A DNA stretch of 12,442 nucleotides from Phoronis pallida (taxonomy: Eukaryota > Phoronida > Phoronidae). Under the pieces are notes generated by a model, which was not told where the DNA came from, did not search any database, and was given only the letters and a program-made list of their open reading frames with translations. The translations under genes and the position numbers were made by a program. Position 1 is the first letter of the stretch. The number at the start of each line of letters is the position of its first letter. The stretch spans positions 1 through 12,442 of the forward strand of contig JAOXYC010187801.1 in assembly GCA_028565715.1 (NCBI GenBank), written 5' to 3'. Below are positions 1 through 6,951 of this stretch, in pieces.

Positions 1-232
1 TGACTGGCATTTTGTAGACATTATCATTGTTTGACAAACAATGCCGTGGGCGCATATGAATTGCGTAGCTCTTGTTATTCTCTTGATGTACCCCCACGTG
101 GACGCATCTGTTTAGCATTGCTCTAGTTTAGGGTGTCCCAATTTGAAGAACATCAAAAAGTTCCATTACCCAAAATGTTCCCAATAATAATGAACTTCCT
201 AAAGTGGTACATGCATCATAAATTATATTGAA

Positions 233-293
233 AATTTGAGCTTGTCCCTAAATGGTGAACACGCAAATATCAATTTTTTGAATTTGTCCCAAC
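233..293 (+). repeat. Dispersed repeat copy A (inverted relative to 6661-6725)
   Basis: This segment, from AATTTGAGCTTGTCCC through GTGAACAC to AATTTGTCCCAAC, is similar to the reverse complement of 6661-6725, sharing the order AATTTGA, CTTNTCCC, TGGTGAACAC/TAGTGAACAC, CAATTTTTGAA and GTCCCAA. The surrounding 130-300 also has recurrent TGTCCCAA/TTCCCAA words. It is non-coding and of unknown family. Confidence 0.65.
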
Positions 294-390
294 TTCAACA
301 CATAAAGTAAATATTATGTAATCCTAATGTATTTGTATTTGGCAACAAATAATATCTACTTGACCTTTAATGGGGAACACCGCCTCACTG

Positions 391-649
391 AACAGACAGT
401 TTCTGGGCACGTTTTTGGTCAAAAAAAGCATTTGTGATTTTCAGGTTTGGATTGGATGGTATTAAAGTTTGGCAATTTCAAAAAAAAATTTAGTGCTTGT
501 TAGAGGTCCTTACTGATAAATGCTTGGAATTTTATTTATTTTGAATTGAAACTTTGGCAATCATTGAGATCCAAGATAAAAAACCCATAGAACTAGAAAT
601 ACAATGTGTTTTTGGCCAAAAAACGTGCCAGCAAATGCTACTTCCTGTT
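391..649. repeat. Fold-back element in AP beta intron
   Basis: GGCACGTTTTTGGTCAAAAA (406-425) pairs with TTTTTGGCCAAAAAACGTGCC (609-629), and the pairing resumes outward with AACAG at 391 and CTTCCTGTT at 641-649. The centre, about 180 bases, is AT-rich. It looks like an old MITE; clear target-site duplications are not seen. Confidence 0.5.
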
Positions 650-732
650 TGGCAAAACATGAATTCAAAAGAATTTATATCACATTAGTTTTTGGCCAGA
701 TCAATATTAAAAAACGAAGTATCAGCGCAGAA

Positions 733-790
733 ATATAAAGTTCCATAATCAACGTTTCGATTTATTAACAATAAATCATCATCAGGATAT
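733..790 (-). other. Hammerhead-ribozyme-like core (degenerate)
   Basis: Reading the minus strand: CTGATGA (785-779), one extra T, an exact 8-bp stem (777-770 with 766-759) closed by a 3-base loop, then GAAAC (758-754). This is the conserved order of a type I hammerhead. Stem III is weak (GTT/AAC, one mismatch, then A-U) and stem I has only 4 bp (790-787 with 736-733) plus a bulged C. Such motifs are known in Penelope-like elements and retrozymes. Probably a relic, possibly inactive. Confidence 0.4.
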
Positions 791-840
791 AATACATGAA
801 GTATACATGTTTAAATTTTCAAGTCAACTGTCAATGTCCA

Positions 841-861
841 TTTTTTTTTTTTTTTTTTTTT
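841..861. repeat. Poly(T) run of 21
   Basis: An uninterrupted run of T lies 48 bases before the 909 exon. It may add to the polypyrimidine context of the acceptor, though it is farther away than usual, or be the tail of an old retroinsertion. No paired target-site duplication was recognised. Confidence 0.8.
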
Positions 862-908
862 CATTCAAAAGAATTTAGCCATTAAGTATTGTCGTATTTG
901 TTTTACAG

Positions 909-1038
909 TTTTGGTTTGACACCGGCCGCTCCATTGACAGTACAGAGTCCACTCCAACCAAGCGGGTCCTCTCAAACCACTCTCTTTTTAAATACATCTG
1001 GTCCTGTACAGAAGATGGAACCGTTGACTAATTTACAG
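909..1038 (+). CDS. AP2B1: AP beta appendage exon (sandwich subdomain end)
   Basis: The exon starts after a TTTTACAG acceptor; its first base completes a codon begun in the preceding, unseen exon, probably the Ser before FG as in human AP2B1. It encodes 43 residues from FGLTPAAPL to KMEPLTNLQ, the end of the immunoglobulin-like sandwich subdomain of the appendage. It ends at CAG before a GTAAAT donor, in phase 0. The reading frame stays open past the donor to 1272, but that extension has no family similarity and is read-through into the intron. FGLxPAAPL is closer to vertebrate AP1B1, while later exons look more like AP2B1, as expected of an ancestral shared subunit. Confidence 0.95.
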
Positions 1039-4000
1039 GTAAATATTAAAGTTGATTTTACGGCAGTTTACATGTACTTTGCCGAACGGTGTGTAATATT
1101 AGGCGAAGCAAACGAGCCATTAAATCATTCTCCAGTTGGTCTCACGCCTATGTCTGATTGTGCGAGGACAAGAACTGTGACCTTATTGCATCGAGTGTCA
1201 CTCCCATGTCGCTCAAGTTGTGGGTGTCGCGATTGTTGTAAATTTCACATCAAATCTGCGGTTTGGCATTAAACCATTAAAATACGACGGATTTCTGGCC
1301 TTCTGATTTTTGGCTCTACTCAAAGTTCATAACTTCATGTAGCAATTTATGACCCAATAGAACTCCCAAATTGTGTTCGAAGGCCTTGACATTGTCGAAA
1401 CTGGTTATGTCACTTTAAACAATTGCAAATCTGCCCATACCTGTTGATCTGGTCCAAAAAACATTACCCCCAACTTGAGACTGCTAATGCGAACAGATTA
1501 TTTTCATGTAAATACTCATCAAAGTTATTGGACATGCATATTTAACATTTTATACGACATTTTCAAAAAAAGGAACTTAAGGTGGTGCTCCACGCCGATT
1601 AAAAAAAAGATTAAAATTTTTTTTTTTATATTTTTCATTTAGTACACATCTTATTTTAACATAACCGTTACAAAAATCCTCATACCTACCTACAAATAAA
1701 TGTTATAGTTCTTTAAAGTGTACAAGTTTCTACTTCCATATTAAATAATTTTGGACTGAACATGTATTTTTACGAGTTGGGTTTTCAAGCTGACCTGTTC
1801 CGTTCAAATGAGTATAAGTTGATATAATCATCGTAGAGCACCACCTTAAAACATAAGTATTTTGAAATGTGTGACATATTTAGAACTTTTAAAATGTTGT
1901 ACGCGAAAATGGTTTTGACCACTTTTCCCTTTTGCAATACTTTTTATTACCAAATATCCGGATCATAGTTGTTCTCCAAATTTAATTTGCATCAATCTCA
2001 AATCTCAGATTCTTTTATTGACTTCACAAAAATGTATCGCACCAATTTCATTAAAAGTGATTCTTACAATGAATGGGAAGTAATACCACCTTTTATTGGA
2101 TGAGATTTTGAAAAATCATATAACGAGCCTTTGGCGAGTTCTATGATTTTTCAAAATCGAATCCAATAAAAAGTGGTAGTACTTCCCATGAATTTAAGAA
2201 TCATTTTATCACTTAACTTCGCCAATTTGCGAAAAAATGTGAGAATTTCAATATTCTTGATGTTCTTGAACCTTACGATTCTTTACGTTCTAAAGCATTA
2301 TGCATGTGCCAAGCACAATGCTTTTCACGTGTTTCAGTACTTGTGTACTCCACTTTCTGATAATACAAAGGATATAAGGATAGTTAAGTGATAAAAATGG
2401 TTATGTTTCAGATTGCTATAAAGAACAACATAGACGTGTTCTACTTCAGCTGTCAAGTGCCAATGCATTCTTTGTTTAGTGAGGATGGTGAGATGGATAG
2501 GAAGTTATTCTTGAGTCGGTGGAAGGAAATTTCTGCTACCAATGAAGTCCAGTCTACAATCACAAATGTACAGCATAGCGCAGGTACAAGCCGCTTACTT
2601 TCTTGCACCCATAAAATCGTTACCTCTTTATTTTTGGTTCCCATCGGAATTTAAGGAGATAGCAGGACTCTAGTTATTGTCCCACCAGAGCAGTCCACTG
2701 ATAACAAATACACATGTAGGATGGCGTTAGTAGGACAAAAAGCGTCTTTAAATCACCTGTTTGCTATGGGTTCACAATCATTGAAACTCTCATCGATAGG
2801 TGTTTGTGATTTGCCTGTACACTAAGAGGTTGTGTACTCTGCTTCACTTATTGGTCAATTCATATCATACAGGGTCTGGTATTTGAATCTCGCCTATCAG
2901 GGTAGGGTTTCAACGAGATGCTATCTAAGATCGCACAATGGCCAGACAGCTCTCGGAGTGAATTGTGTTTACTCGGTCTTTGTGTGGGTGCTGAATGAGA
3001 AACCTCGTAAATGAATTAAGTCCAGTTTAGTAAACAGCCTGTCAAACCATGGATAATGGTTTATGAGCCCCAATAGCAAAATACCACACCTTGTACATGA
3101 TGCATTTCTGTTTATGATTTTCATTCCCTCAATGTACCATTCATGGAGATGTATCTTTTTAACATTGAATGATCTATGATAAGTTAATGAATCTGTTACA
3201 CTGGACTCACCGAGTAAAATATCTTTCCCGACGTTGCGGACACGACTGTGTTTTTTGACTAGGGTTTGCGTAGTGAAATTGACAATGGGAGTGACGTCAC
3301 TGTTGAGCTGTTGGCCAAGAGAGACCTCCAACGTTGGGATTTGAGATTCTATGTACAATCCTGATCCAGGAATTGGAAAGTCTAAATCTTACTCCTCCTT
3401 GTTTGTTGAGAGAGGGATTATGTGCAGCCACCAAGATGGCTTCCTTCACTCCTCTTTCAAACCAGTGGTGTAAGATTAAGACTTTCCAATTCCTGGACCA
3501 GGATTGTACATAGAATCTCAAATCCCAACATCTGAGGTCACTCTCGGCCGACAGCTCATCAGTGACGTCACTCCCGTTTCCCGCCAATTTCACTACGCAA
3601 ACCCTAGTCAAAGGACACAGTCGTGTCCGCAACGTCGGGAAAGATATTTTACTCGGTGAGTCCAGTGTAACAGATTCATAAACTTTACTTATCATTGACT
3701 ATCTACCTGGATGACTCATAATCTTCATCATATCATATTAAATGATCTTCATTGTAAAGCGCACAGTATTTTTAATATACACTATTTAAATAACATAAAT
3801 ATCATTTACACCTTAATAAAAGCTCCCCCGGTACTTTTGATTATGTTTTACCAAGCACTCCCCATGACACTTAAAGAAGCATAAGCCTTATCCGGGACCA
3901 TAGAAGGCGTGAAAACAAATTGCAGTGAAAATCGTTGTACTTATTGCATTCTAATTATAAAAATCTTAGACATGCAGCAAATATTTTTGAAAAATTTAAA

Positions 4001-4856
4001 AGTGGTAACAGATTAAACATTTACTTATGTTGGCCCAACACTAGTTATTTTAGGCTCTAAAAGACATTCTTGAACGCATTCAAATTAATTTTTTGAGCCA
4101 GAAATTTTGTGATATCACAAGTTTGGTGCATGCAGTTCTAAATAATTATGCAAGTTTCACTGCAGTTTATTTTTATGACTTTTATGGTCATGAGTTAGCT
4201 TAAGCATCTTAAAAACAAATGTCATCATACATGCTTTCCTTCTATAAAGTTTTACTGTCATATTTTTATTTAACAATTTGTCTTTTCATGTTCTTGCAGA
4301 TTCCACTTCAATGAAGTTGAAGAACAATAATATTTTCACTATAGCAAAAAGAAATGTAGAAGGCCAAGATATGCTGTATCAATCACTTAAACTGACTAAT
4401 GGAATTGTAGTCTTGGCAGAAATAAAAATACAACCAGGCAATCCCAACTTTACGGTGAGTATTGAAACTATAAAATATTACACAGAAGTCATAAATGTTT
4501 TTTAATAAAAACTTAAAATTTCACTTAAAAATAGCAATTTAACTTTGGAATTTTAAATAATTTAAAGTTTTTACATCACCCACATTTATGCATCGATATT
4601 TTTAAAGAATTTTGAGCTCAATTAGTTTTTAGCAACATTTCATTCTTTTCTAGTCGGCAATTATTAACTCGACTTAAAATACCCTGGTGAATTCATTGAT
4701 ATTTTTTTTTTTAAATCTGATATTACCGTTGGTACATATTCAACTACAGTTTATTGTAAGCCTGACTTGTTTTTTTTTCAGTTATCATTAAAAAGTGTTT
4801 CAACAGAAGTCATTGCTGGGATCCAAGAAGCGTATAATAACATTCTTCACAATTAA
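909..4856 (+). CDS. AP2B1: AP-1/AP-2 complex beta-adaptin, C-terminal appendage (3' part of gene, 4 exons)
   Basis: Join 909-1038, 2412-2583, 4300-4454, 4782-4856, giving 176 residues and a TAA stop. Beta-adaptin is the large subunit of the clathrin adaptors AP-1 and AP-2; many invertebrates use one gene for both. Its C-terminal appendage recruits clathrin and endocytic accessory proteins (ARH, beta-arrestin, epsin, eps15) at coated pits. The length matches human AP2B1 residues 762-937 exactly, without gaps. Visible landmarks are KMEPL, KNNIDVFYFS, RWKEI, AKRNVEGQDMLYQSLKLTNG and IQPGNP. The platform and side binding residues correspond to human Tyr815, Trp841, Lys842, Arg879, Tyr888 and Glu902, and all are kept. 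The usual Trp in GIWxLAE is Val here. Exon phases are consistent (2, 0, 1, 0). The trunk, hinge and clathrin box lie upstream, outside the window. AP2B1 versus AP1B1 cannot be decided if the lineage has one gene. Confidence 0.96.
1577..1849. mobile_element. MITE with TTAA ends (piggyBac-type target site)
   Basis: The ends are TTAAGGTGGTGCTCCACG (from 1577) and its inverse CGTAGAGCACCACCTTAA (to 1849), an 18-bp terminal inverted repeat with one mismatch. TTAA at both borders is the target duplication of piggyBac-like elements. The 273-bp interior is AT-rich with no ORF, so it is non-autonomous. The superfamily is inferred only from TTAA. Confidence 0.7.
2055..2214. mobile_element. Fold-back MITE, about 160 bp
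   Basis: The left arm (2055-2127) and right arm (2136-2214) are near inverse copies: GAATGGGAAGTAATACCACC against GGTGGTA-like GGTAGTACTTCCCATGAATT, and GATTTTGAAAAATCATA against TATGATTTTTCAAAATC. The apex is a few bases. An indel of about 6 bases separates the outer AAGTGAT ends. It would form a single long hairpin; no coding capacity. Confidence 0.75.
2204..2396. repeat. 15-bp exact inverted repeat ending next to AP beta exon
   Basis: TTTTATCACTTAACT at 2204-2218 is exactly inverted as AGTTAAGTGATAAAA at 2382-2396. The left copy overlaps the end of the fold-back MITE. The interior contains a smaller hairpin, AAAGCATT/AATGCTTT, near 2293-2327. It could be a second MITE abutting the first, or the right end of a composite element. 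Confidence 0.5.
2412..2583 (+). CDS. AP2B1: AP beta appendage exon (platform subdomain, first half)
   Basis: The exon follows an ATGTTTCAG acceptor and ends before GTACAAG, leaving one base (phase 1). It encodes 57 full residues, beginning IAIKNNIDVFYFS and containing EDGEMDR and RWKEI. The Tyr of VFYFS and the Trp-Lys of RWKEI match human AP2B1 Tyr815 and Trp841/Lys842, residues known to contact accessory-protein peptides. The segment after RWKEI (SATNEVQSTITNVQHSA) is the most diverged part of the domain but keeps the family length. An inverted-repeat end lies only 15 bases upstream of the exon. Confidence 0.95.
3176..3695. mobile_element. Long fold-back element with CRE palindromes
   Basis: The left arm (3176-3392) and right arm (3470-3695) are inverse copies with small indels, separated by about 77 bases. 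Shared blocks include CACCGAGTAAAATATCTTTC, GACGTTGCGGACACGACTGTG, AGGGTTTGCGTAGTGAAATT, GTGACGTCAC and CCAGGAATTGGAAAGTCT in matching orientations. Terminal ATGATAAGT pairs with ACTTATCAT. Both arms carry TGACGTCA. It has no transposase, so it is a non-autonomous fold-back or large MITE. ORFs seen over it are artefacts. Confidence 0.85.
3871..3950 (+). repeat. Dispersed repeat, copy 1 (same orientation as 12220-12295)
   Basis: It begins TTAAAGAAGCATAAGCCTTA then TCC, GACCATA, and later TTGCAGTGAAAATC. The same words in the same order occur at 12220-12295 (TAAAGATGCATAAGCCTTAT, GACCATA, TTGCATTGAAAATC). Non-coding; family unknown. Confidence 0.7.
4300..4454 (+). CDS. AP2B1: AP beta appendage exon (platform core)
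   Basis: The acceptor is TTCTTGCAG; the first two bases complete an Asp codon with the G left by the previous exon. The exon contains NNNIFTIAKRNVEGQDMLYQ, the most conserved stretch of the appendage, then LKLTNGIVVLAEIKIQPGNP, and ends at Thr before a strong GTGAGT donor (phase 0). Residues equivalent to human Arg879, Tyr888 and Glu902 of the peptide-binding platform are present. The Trp normally seen two residues after Asn-Gly (human Trp898) is Val. Confidence 0.97.
4455..4781 (+). other. AP2B1: Last intron of AP beta gene
   Basis: A short AT-rich intron from GTGAGT to a T-rich TTTTTTTTCAG acceptor. Nothing else is recognised in it. Confidence 0.93.
4782..4856 (+). CDS. AP2B1: AP beta terminal coding exon
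   Basis: It follows a long T-rich tract ending TTCAG. It encodes 24 residues and a TAA stop: LSLKSVSTEVIAGIQEAYNN then ILHN, the same length as the C-terminal helix in human AP2B1, which ends ILKN. It was too short to appear as a long ORF and was found by extending from the previous exon in phase 0. The 3' UTR begins at 4857. Confidence 0.95.
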   Translation, partial: LSLKSVSTEVIAGIQEAYNNILHN

Positions 4857-5290
4857 GACCTGATTGGAGTAAACGAACTAGAATTTATTAGTTTATGTTG
4901 TTACTTTGTGCATACTAAGTGTTGTGGAATATAGGCACAGAAAATAGTAGTGGCTGGATAGCTCAGTTGGAAGAGCATCTGACCCCTAATCCGTGAGACC
5001 TGGGTTCAATTCCCATTTAAGTTTCAAATTTTTCTGTCTGCAAAATGTGTTGAATATAGGACAACATACTAATGTCTAACACAGTTGCATCAACACAGTG
5101 GTCAAAGAAAATATTTTCTTGAAGAAAGTCCAGAATATAAGATTTGCAATGAATAGTGCACGATGTAATGTAAACGGACTGTCATTCTGAATCCTTATGT
5201 TCTCTTACTGAAAATTATGTTGAGGCAACCAGTTTTCTCTCAATTTGAAGAAAAACACAAATTAAAACACAAGGTCTAACAGATTTGCGA
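4857..5290 (+). other. AP2B1: Probable AP beta 3' UTR with candidate poly(A) signal ATTAAA
   Basis: The stretch after the stop has no ORF. The first poly(A)-like hexamer seen is ATTAAA at 5261-5266; no AATAAA precedes it. If that site is used, the tRNA-like insert at 4936-5051 is part of the mRNA 3' UTR. The true end may lie elsewhere. Confidence 0.4.
4936..5051 (+). mobile_element. tRNA-derived insert (SINE head or tRNA pseudogene) with direct repeats
   Basis: 4952-5023 lines up with a tRNA: box A TAGCTCAGTTGG, D-stem GCTC/GAGC, box B GGGTTCAATTCCC. The anticodon loop CCCCTAA and its stem are decayed (C at 33, two mismatches); surrounding bases resemble tRNA-Lys. The acceptor stem is mostly G-U pairs, so this is not a working tRNA. 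GAATATAGG occurs exactly at 4927-4935 and 5052-5060, a likely 9-bp target duplication. ACAGAAAA/TTTTTCTGT makes inner inverted ends. Confidence 0.65.
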
Positions 5291-6068
5291 CAACGTTTGG
5301 ACCAGTTGTAGTGATGTGACATCATTTATGTTTAAACTTGTGATAATGTTTAGAGTTTCGTTGATATATTTATGAAACATCCCAAGTTATTTTCAATTGT
5401 TAAAAACATTGAATTTGGAATTCATTAACTTTTATTTAAATGCATGAATTATTTTATTGAAATAATATATAAATAATTCAAAACCCTGTGGTATTTATTT
5501 CATACTAAATGGTATATTTTGGAGAATTTCTTCATATTTTTCCGATGACATCCATTTGCTAAAGCAAAGTGTCCATGTATAAAAGAAATGAGAAGTTTGA
5601 CAGTATGTAAATAGGTTTTTTTTGGTTGTGTAATCAAGTTTCATCATTTTGTAGTGTTTCTGGTTATCAATTACATTTGCCTTAGAAGACCACATGCTTA
5701 GAAAATAGAAGGTATTCAAAACCAAATGACATTCTAGGCAGTATACCTATTCATAACAATCAACTAAATGACCACCTGGTGTTGTTGGTTAAACACTTTA
5801 CTTACTGGATCATAGGTTCTTTGTGATGACCAAAATTCTTTGGGCTAAAACGTCTAACCATCATAAACAAAACAGTAAGTTGACCAACATTCTTTTGGCT
5901 AAAACGTCTAACCATCATAAACAACACAGTAAGTGAATTTTAACAGATGGATTTCAGGAGAAAATGAACAATTTATTACATCGAACATGGTATTTGACTT
6001 TTTATTTCAATCGTAACAAAAACAACAGCTATACACAAAACAATCATGCATTTAAGGCACAAAACTCC
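5291..6068. other. Intergenic DNA between convergent genes
   Basis: AT-rich sequence without a recognisable gene. It includes a 54-bp tandem duplication (5828-5935). A minus-strand frame over 5495-5725 is open but shows no known family or composition typical of coding DNA. Confidence 0.6.
5828..5935. repeat. 54-bp tandem duplication, two copies
   Basis: Unit 1 starts GACCAAAATTCTTTGGGC at 5828 and unit 2 starts GACCAACATTCTTTTGGC at 5882. The centre, CTAAAACGTCTAACCATC and ATAAACAA, is identical, and only a few bases differ, so the duplication is recent. Confidence 0.9.
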
Positions 6069-6077
6069 TCTTTTCTC
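6069..6077. repeat. SINE target-site duplication, left
   Basis: TCTTTTCTC, identical to 6329-6337. The two copies mark the insertion borders of the SINE between them. Confidence 0.8.
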
Positions 6078-6328
6078 ATAAAGTTAAATCCTTCCCGAGC
6101 CTTGGGCCGGATGCTATCTGGGTTTCCATGGTGAGCGGATGAGAGTGAGACCACTCCCCCTGGACAGGATGCAGCCGTAGCTGGTACTCATTTCCAGTTG
6201 AGTGGACTGAAACTTTACCAGTAAAGTGTCTTGTTCAAAGACGCAAAGGACTGCTGGTGCTGGATCCTAACCCACAACCTTATGTTTGAAAGTTTGAAGA
6301 TCTACCAACTGAGGTAATCCGCCTGGCG
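6078..6328 (-). mobile_element. tRNA-derived SINE with 9-bp target-site duplications
   Basis: Read on the minus strand, a tRNA-like head (box A TTACCTCAGTTGGTAGA at 6317-6301; box B-like GGTTAGGATCC at 6272-6262) leads into a core with CTTTGAACAAGACACTTTAC and TCCACTCAACTGGAAATGAG, words typical of the conserved Nin-type central domain of animal SINEs. A GC-rich 3' tail follows. TCTTTTCTC flanks it exactly at 6069-6077 and 6329-6337. The 251-bp length suits a full SINE. The family name is from memory of consensus words, not a search. Confidence 0.85.
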
Positions 6329-6337
6329 TCTTTTCTC
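6329..6337. repeat. SINE target-site duplication, right
   Basis: TCTTTTCTC, identical to 6069-6077, adjoining the tRNA-like 5' end of the minus-strand SINE. Confidence 0.8.
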
Positions 6338-6599
6338 GTTTAAAACAAAGCTTAGTCCCTTTTTTACAATTTTATATAGTTTTTCATAATTTCAATAGCT
6401 TTTCTATCTAACATGCTTTTTAGTACAAGCAAGCAGACAATTCCTGCTTTTTACATAGGCAATAACGGAAATAATAAATTAGAAAATAAAAACTAAATCG
6501 ATGCTTTTTAAACATAACATGTTTCATGACTTCTCGGCCATTTTCAATGCACTCTACATGATAAATAAATAGACATAGAATTTTCTCGCCATTTTTGGA

Positions 6600-6890
6600 C
6601 ACCTGCCAAATTGGGACAAGAAAAATTATTAGCAAAATTGTAATTTTTTGGTAATCCCTATATTGGGACCAGGTTCAAAAATTGGTAATTGTGTGTGTTC
6701 ACTATTTTGGGAGAAGTTCAAATTTAGTACTTTTAGTGATAATGTGCCAAAAATTGAGAACCTTCCAGAAATGAGAATTTCTTTATGTTCACCAAACTGG
6801 GACCTACCTTGAAAAGGGTCACCTCGATTTTGGGACACAAAATCTTGAACTTTTTAAAATAATTAATTTAAAGGTGTCCCAAAATGGAAA
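6600..6890 (-). repeat. Dispersed repeat copy B with recurring GGGAC words
   Basis: TTGGGAC-like words recur at 6613, 6663, 6706, 6796 and 6832 with spacings of about 36-90, and TTTTGGGACAC (6829-6839) is inverted as GTGTCCCAAAA (6875-6885). Part of it (6661-6725) matches 233-293 in reverse orientation. The open minus-strand frame across it comes from the repeat and is not a gene. Confidence 0.6.
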
Positions 6891-6907
6891 GAAAATACCA
6901 GAATGAT

Positions 6908-6951
6908 AATACTGTTTACTTCTATAAGCAATACTGTTTACTACTATAAGC
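6908..6951. repeat. 22-bp tandem duplication, two copies
   Basis: AATACTGTTTACTTCTATAA then GC (6908-6929) is followed directly by AATACTGTTTACTACTATAA then GC (6930-6951), with one difference. A further CTGTTTAC word occurs near 6966. Confidence 0.9.

Larger units (their letters stand above)
1..908 (+). other. AP2B1: Intron of AP beta gene (upstream part runs out of window)
   Basis: No coding exon is recognised here; the expected preceding exon, ending in the family motif around QFNKNS, is outside. It holds a 19-base near-perfect palindrome (25-43, CATTGTTTG/CAAACAATG around one base), a dispersed repeat (about 130-293), a fold-back element (391-649), a hammerhead-like motif (733-790, minus) and a run of 21 T (841-861) before the acceptor. 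Confidence 0.8.
1039..2411 (+). other. AP2B1: Intron of AP beta gene
   Basis: It runs from a GTAAAT donor to an ATGTTTCAG acceptor. It contains a TTAA-ended MITE (1577-1849), a fold-back MITE (2055-2214) and a 15-bp exact inverted repeat (2204-2218 with 2382-2396). No other coding exon is seen. Confidence 0.9.
2584..4299 (+). other. AP2B1: Intron of AP beta gene
   Basis: It runs from GTACAAG to TTCTTGCAG. It holds the 520-bp fold-back (3176-3695) and one copy of a dispersed repeat (3871-3950). Between 2650 and 3170 a moderately GC-rich stretch has no recognisable gene or family. Confidence 0.9.

Noticed and set aside
889-1272. 127-residue plus-strand open frame
   Set aside because: Only 909-1038 is real exon; the rest reads through the GTAAAT donor into the intron and through the acceptor at the front.
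2969-3695. Two overlapping minus-strand frames with related peptides
   Set aside because: They read the two arms of the 520-bp fold-back; no domain and no coding signature.
4952-5023. Functional tRNA gene (Arg CCT or Lys)
   Set aside because: The anticodon stem has two mismatches, position 33 is C, and the acceptor stem depends on G-U pairs; flanking direct repeats favour an insert.
5495-5725. 76-residue minus-strand frame
   Set aside because: AT-rich, no recognised domain, no linked exons with good splice sites.
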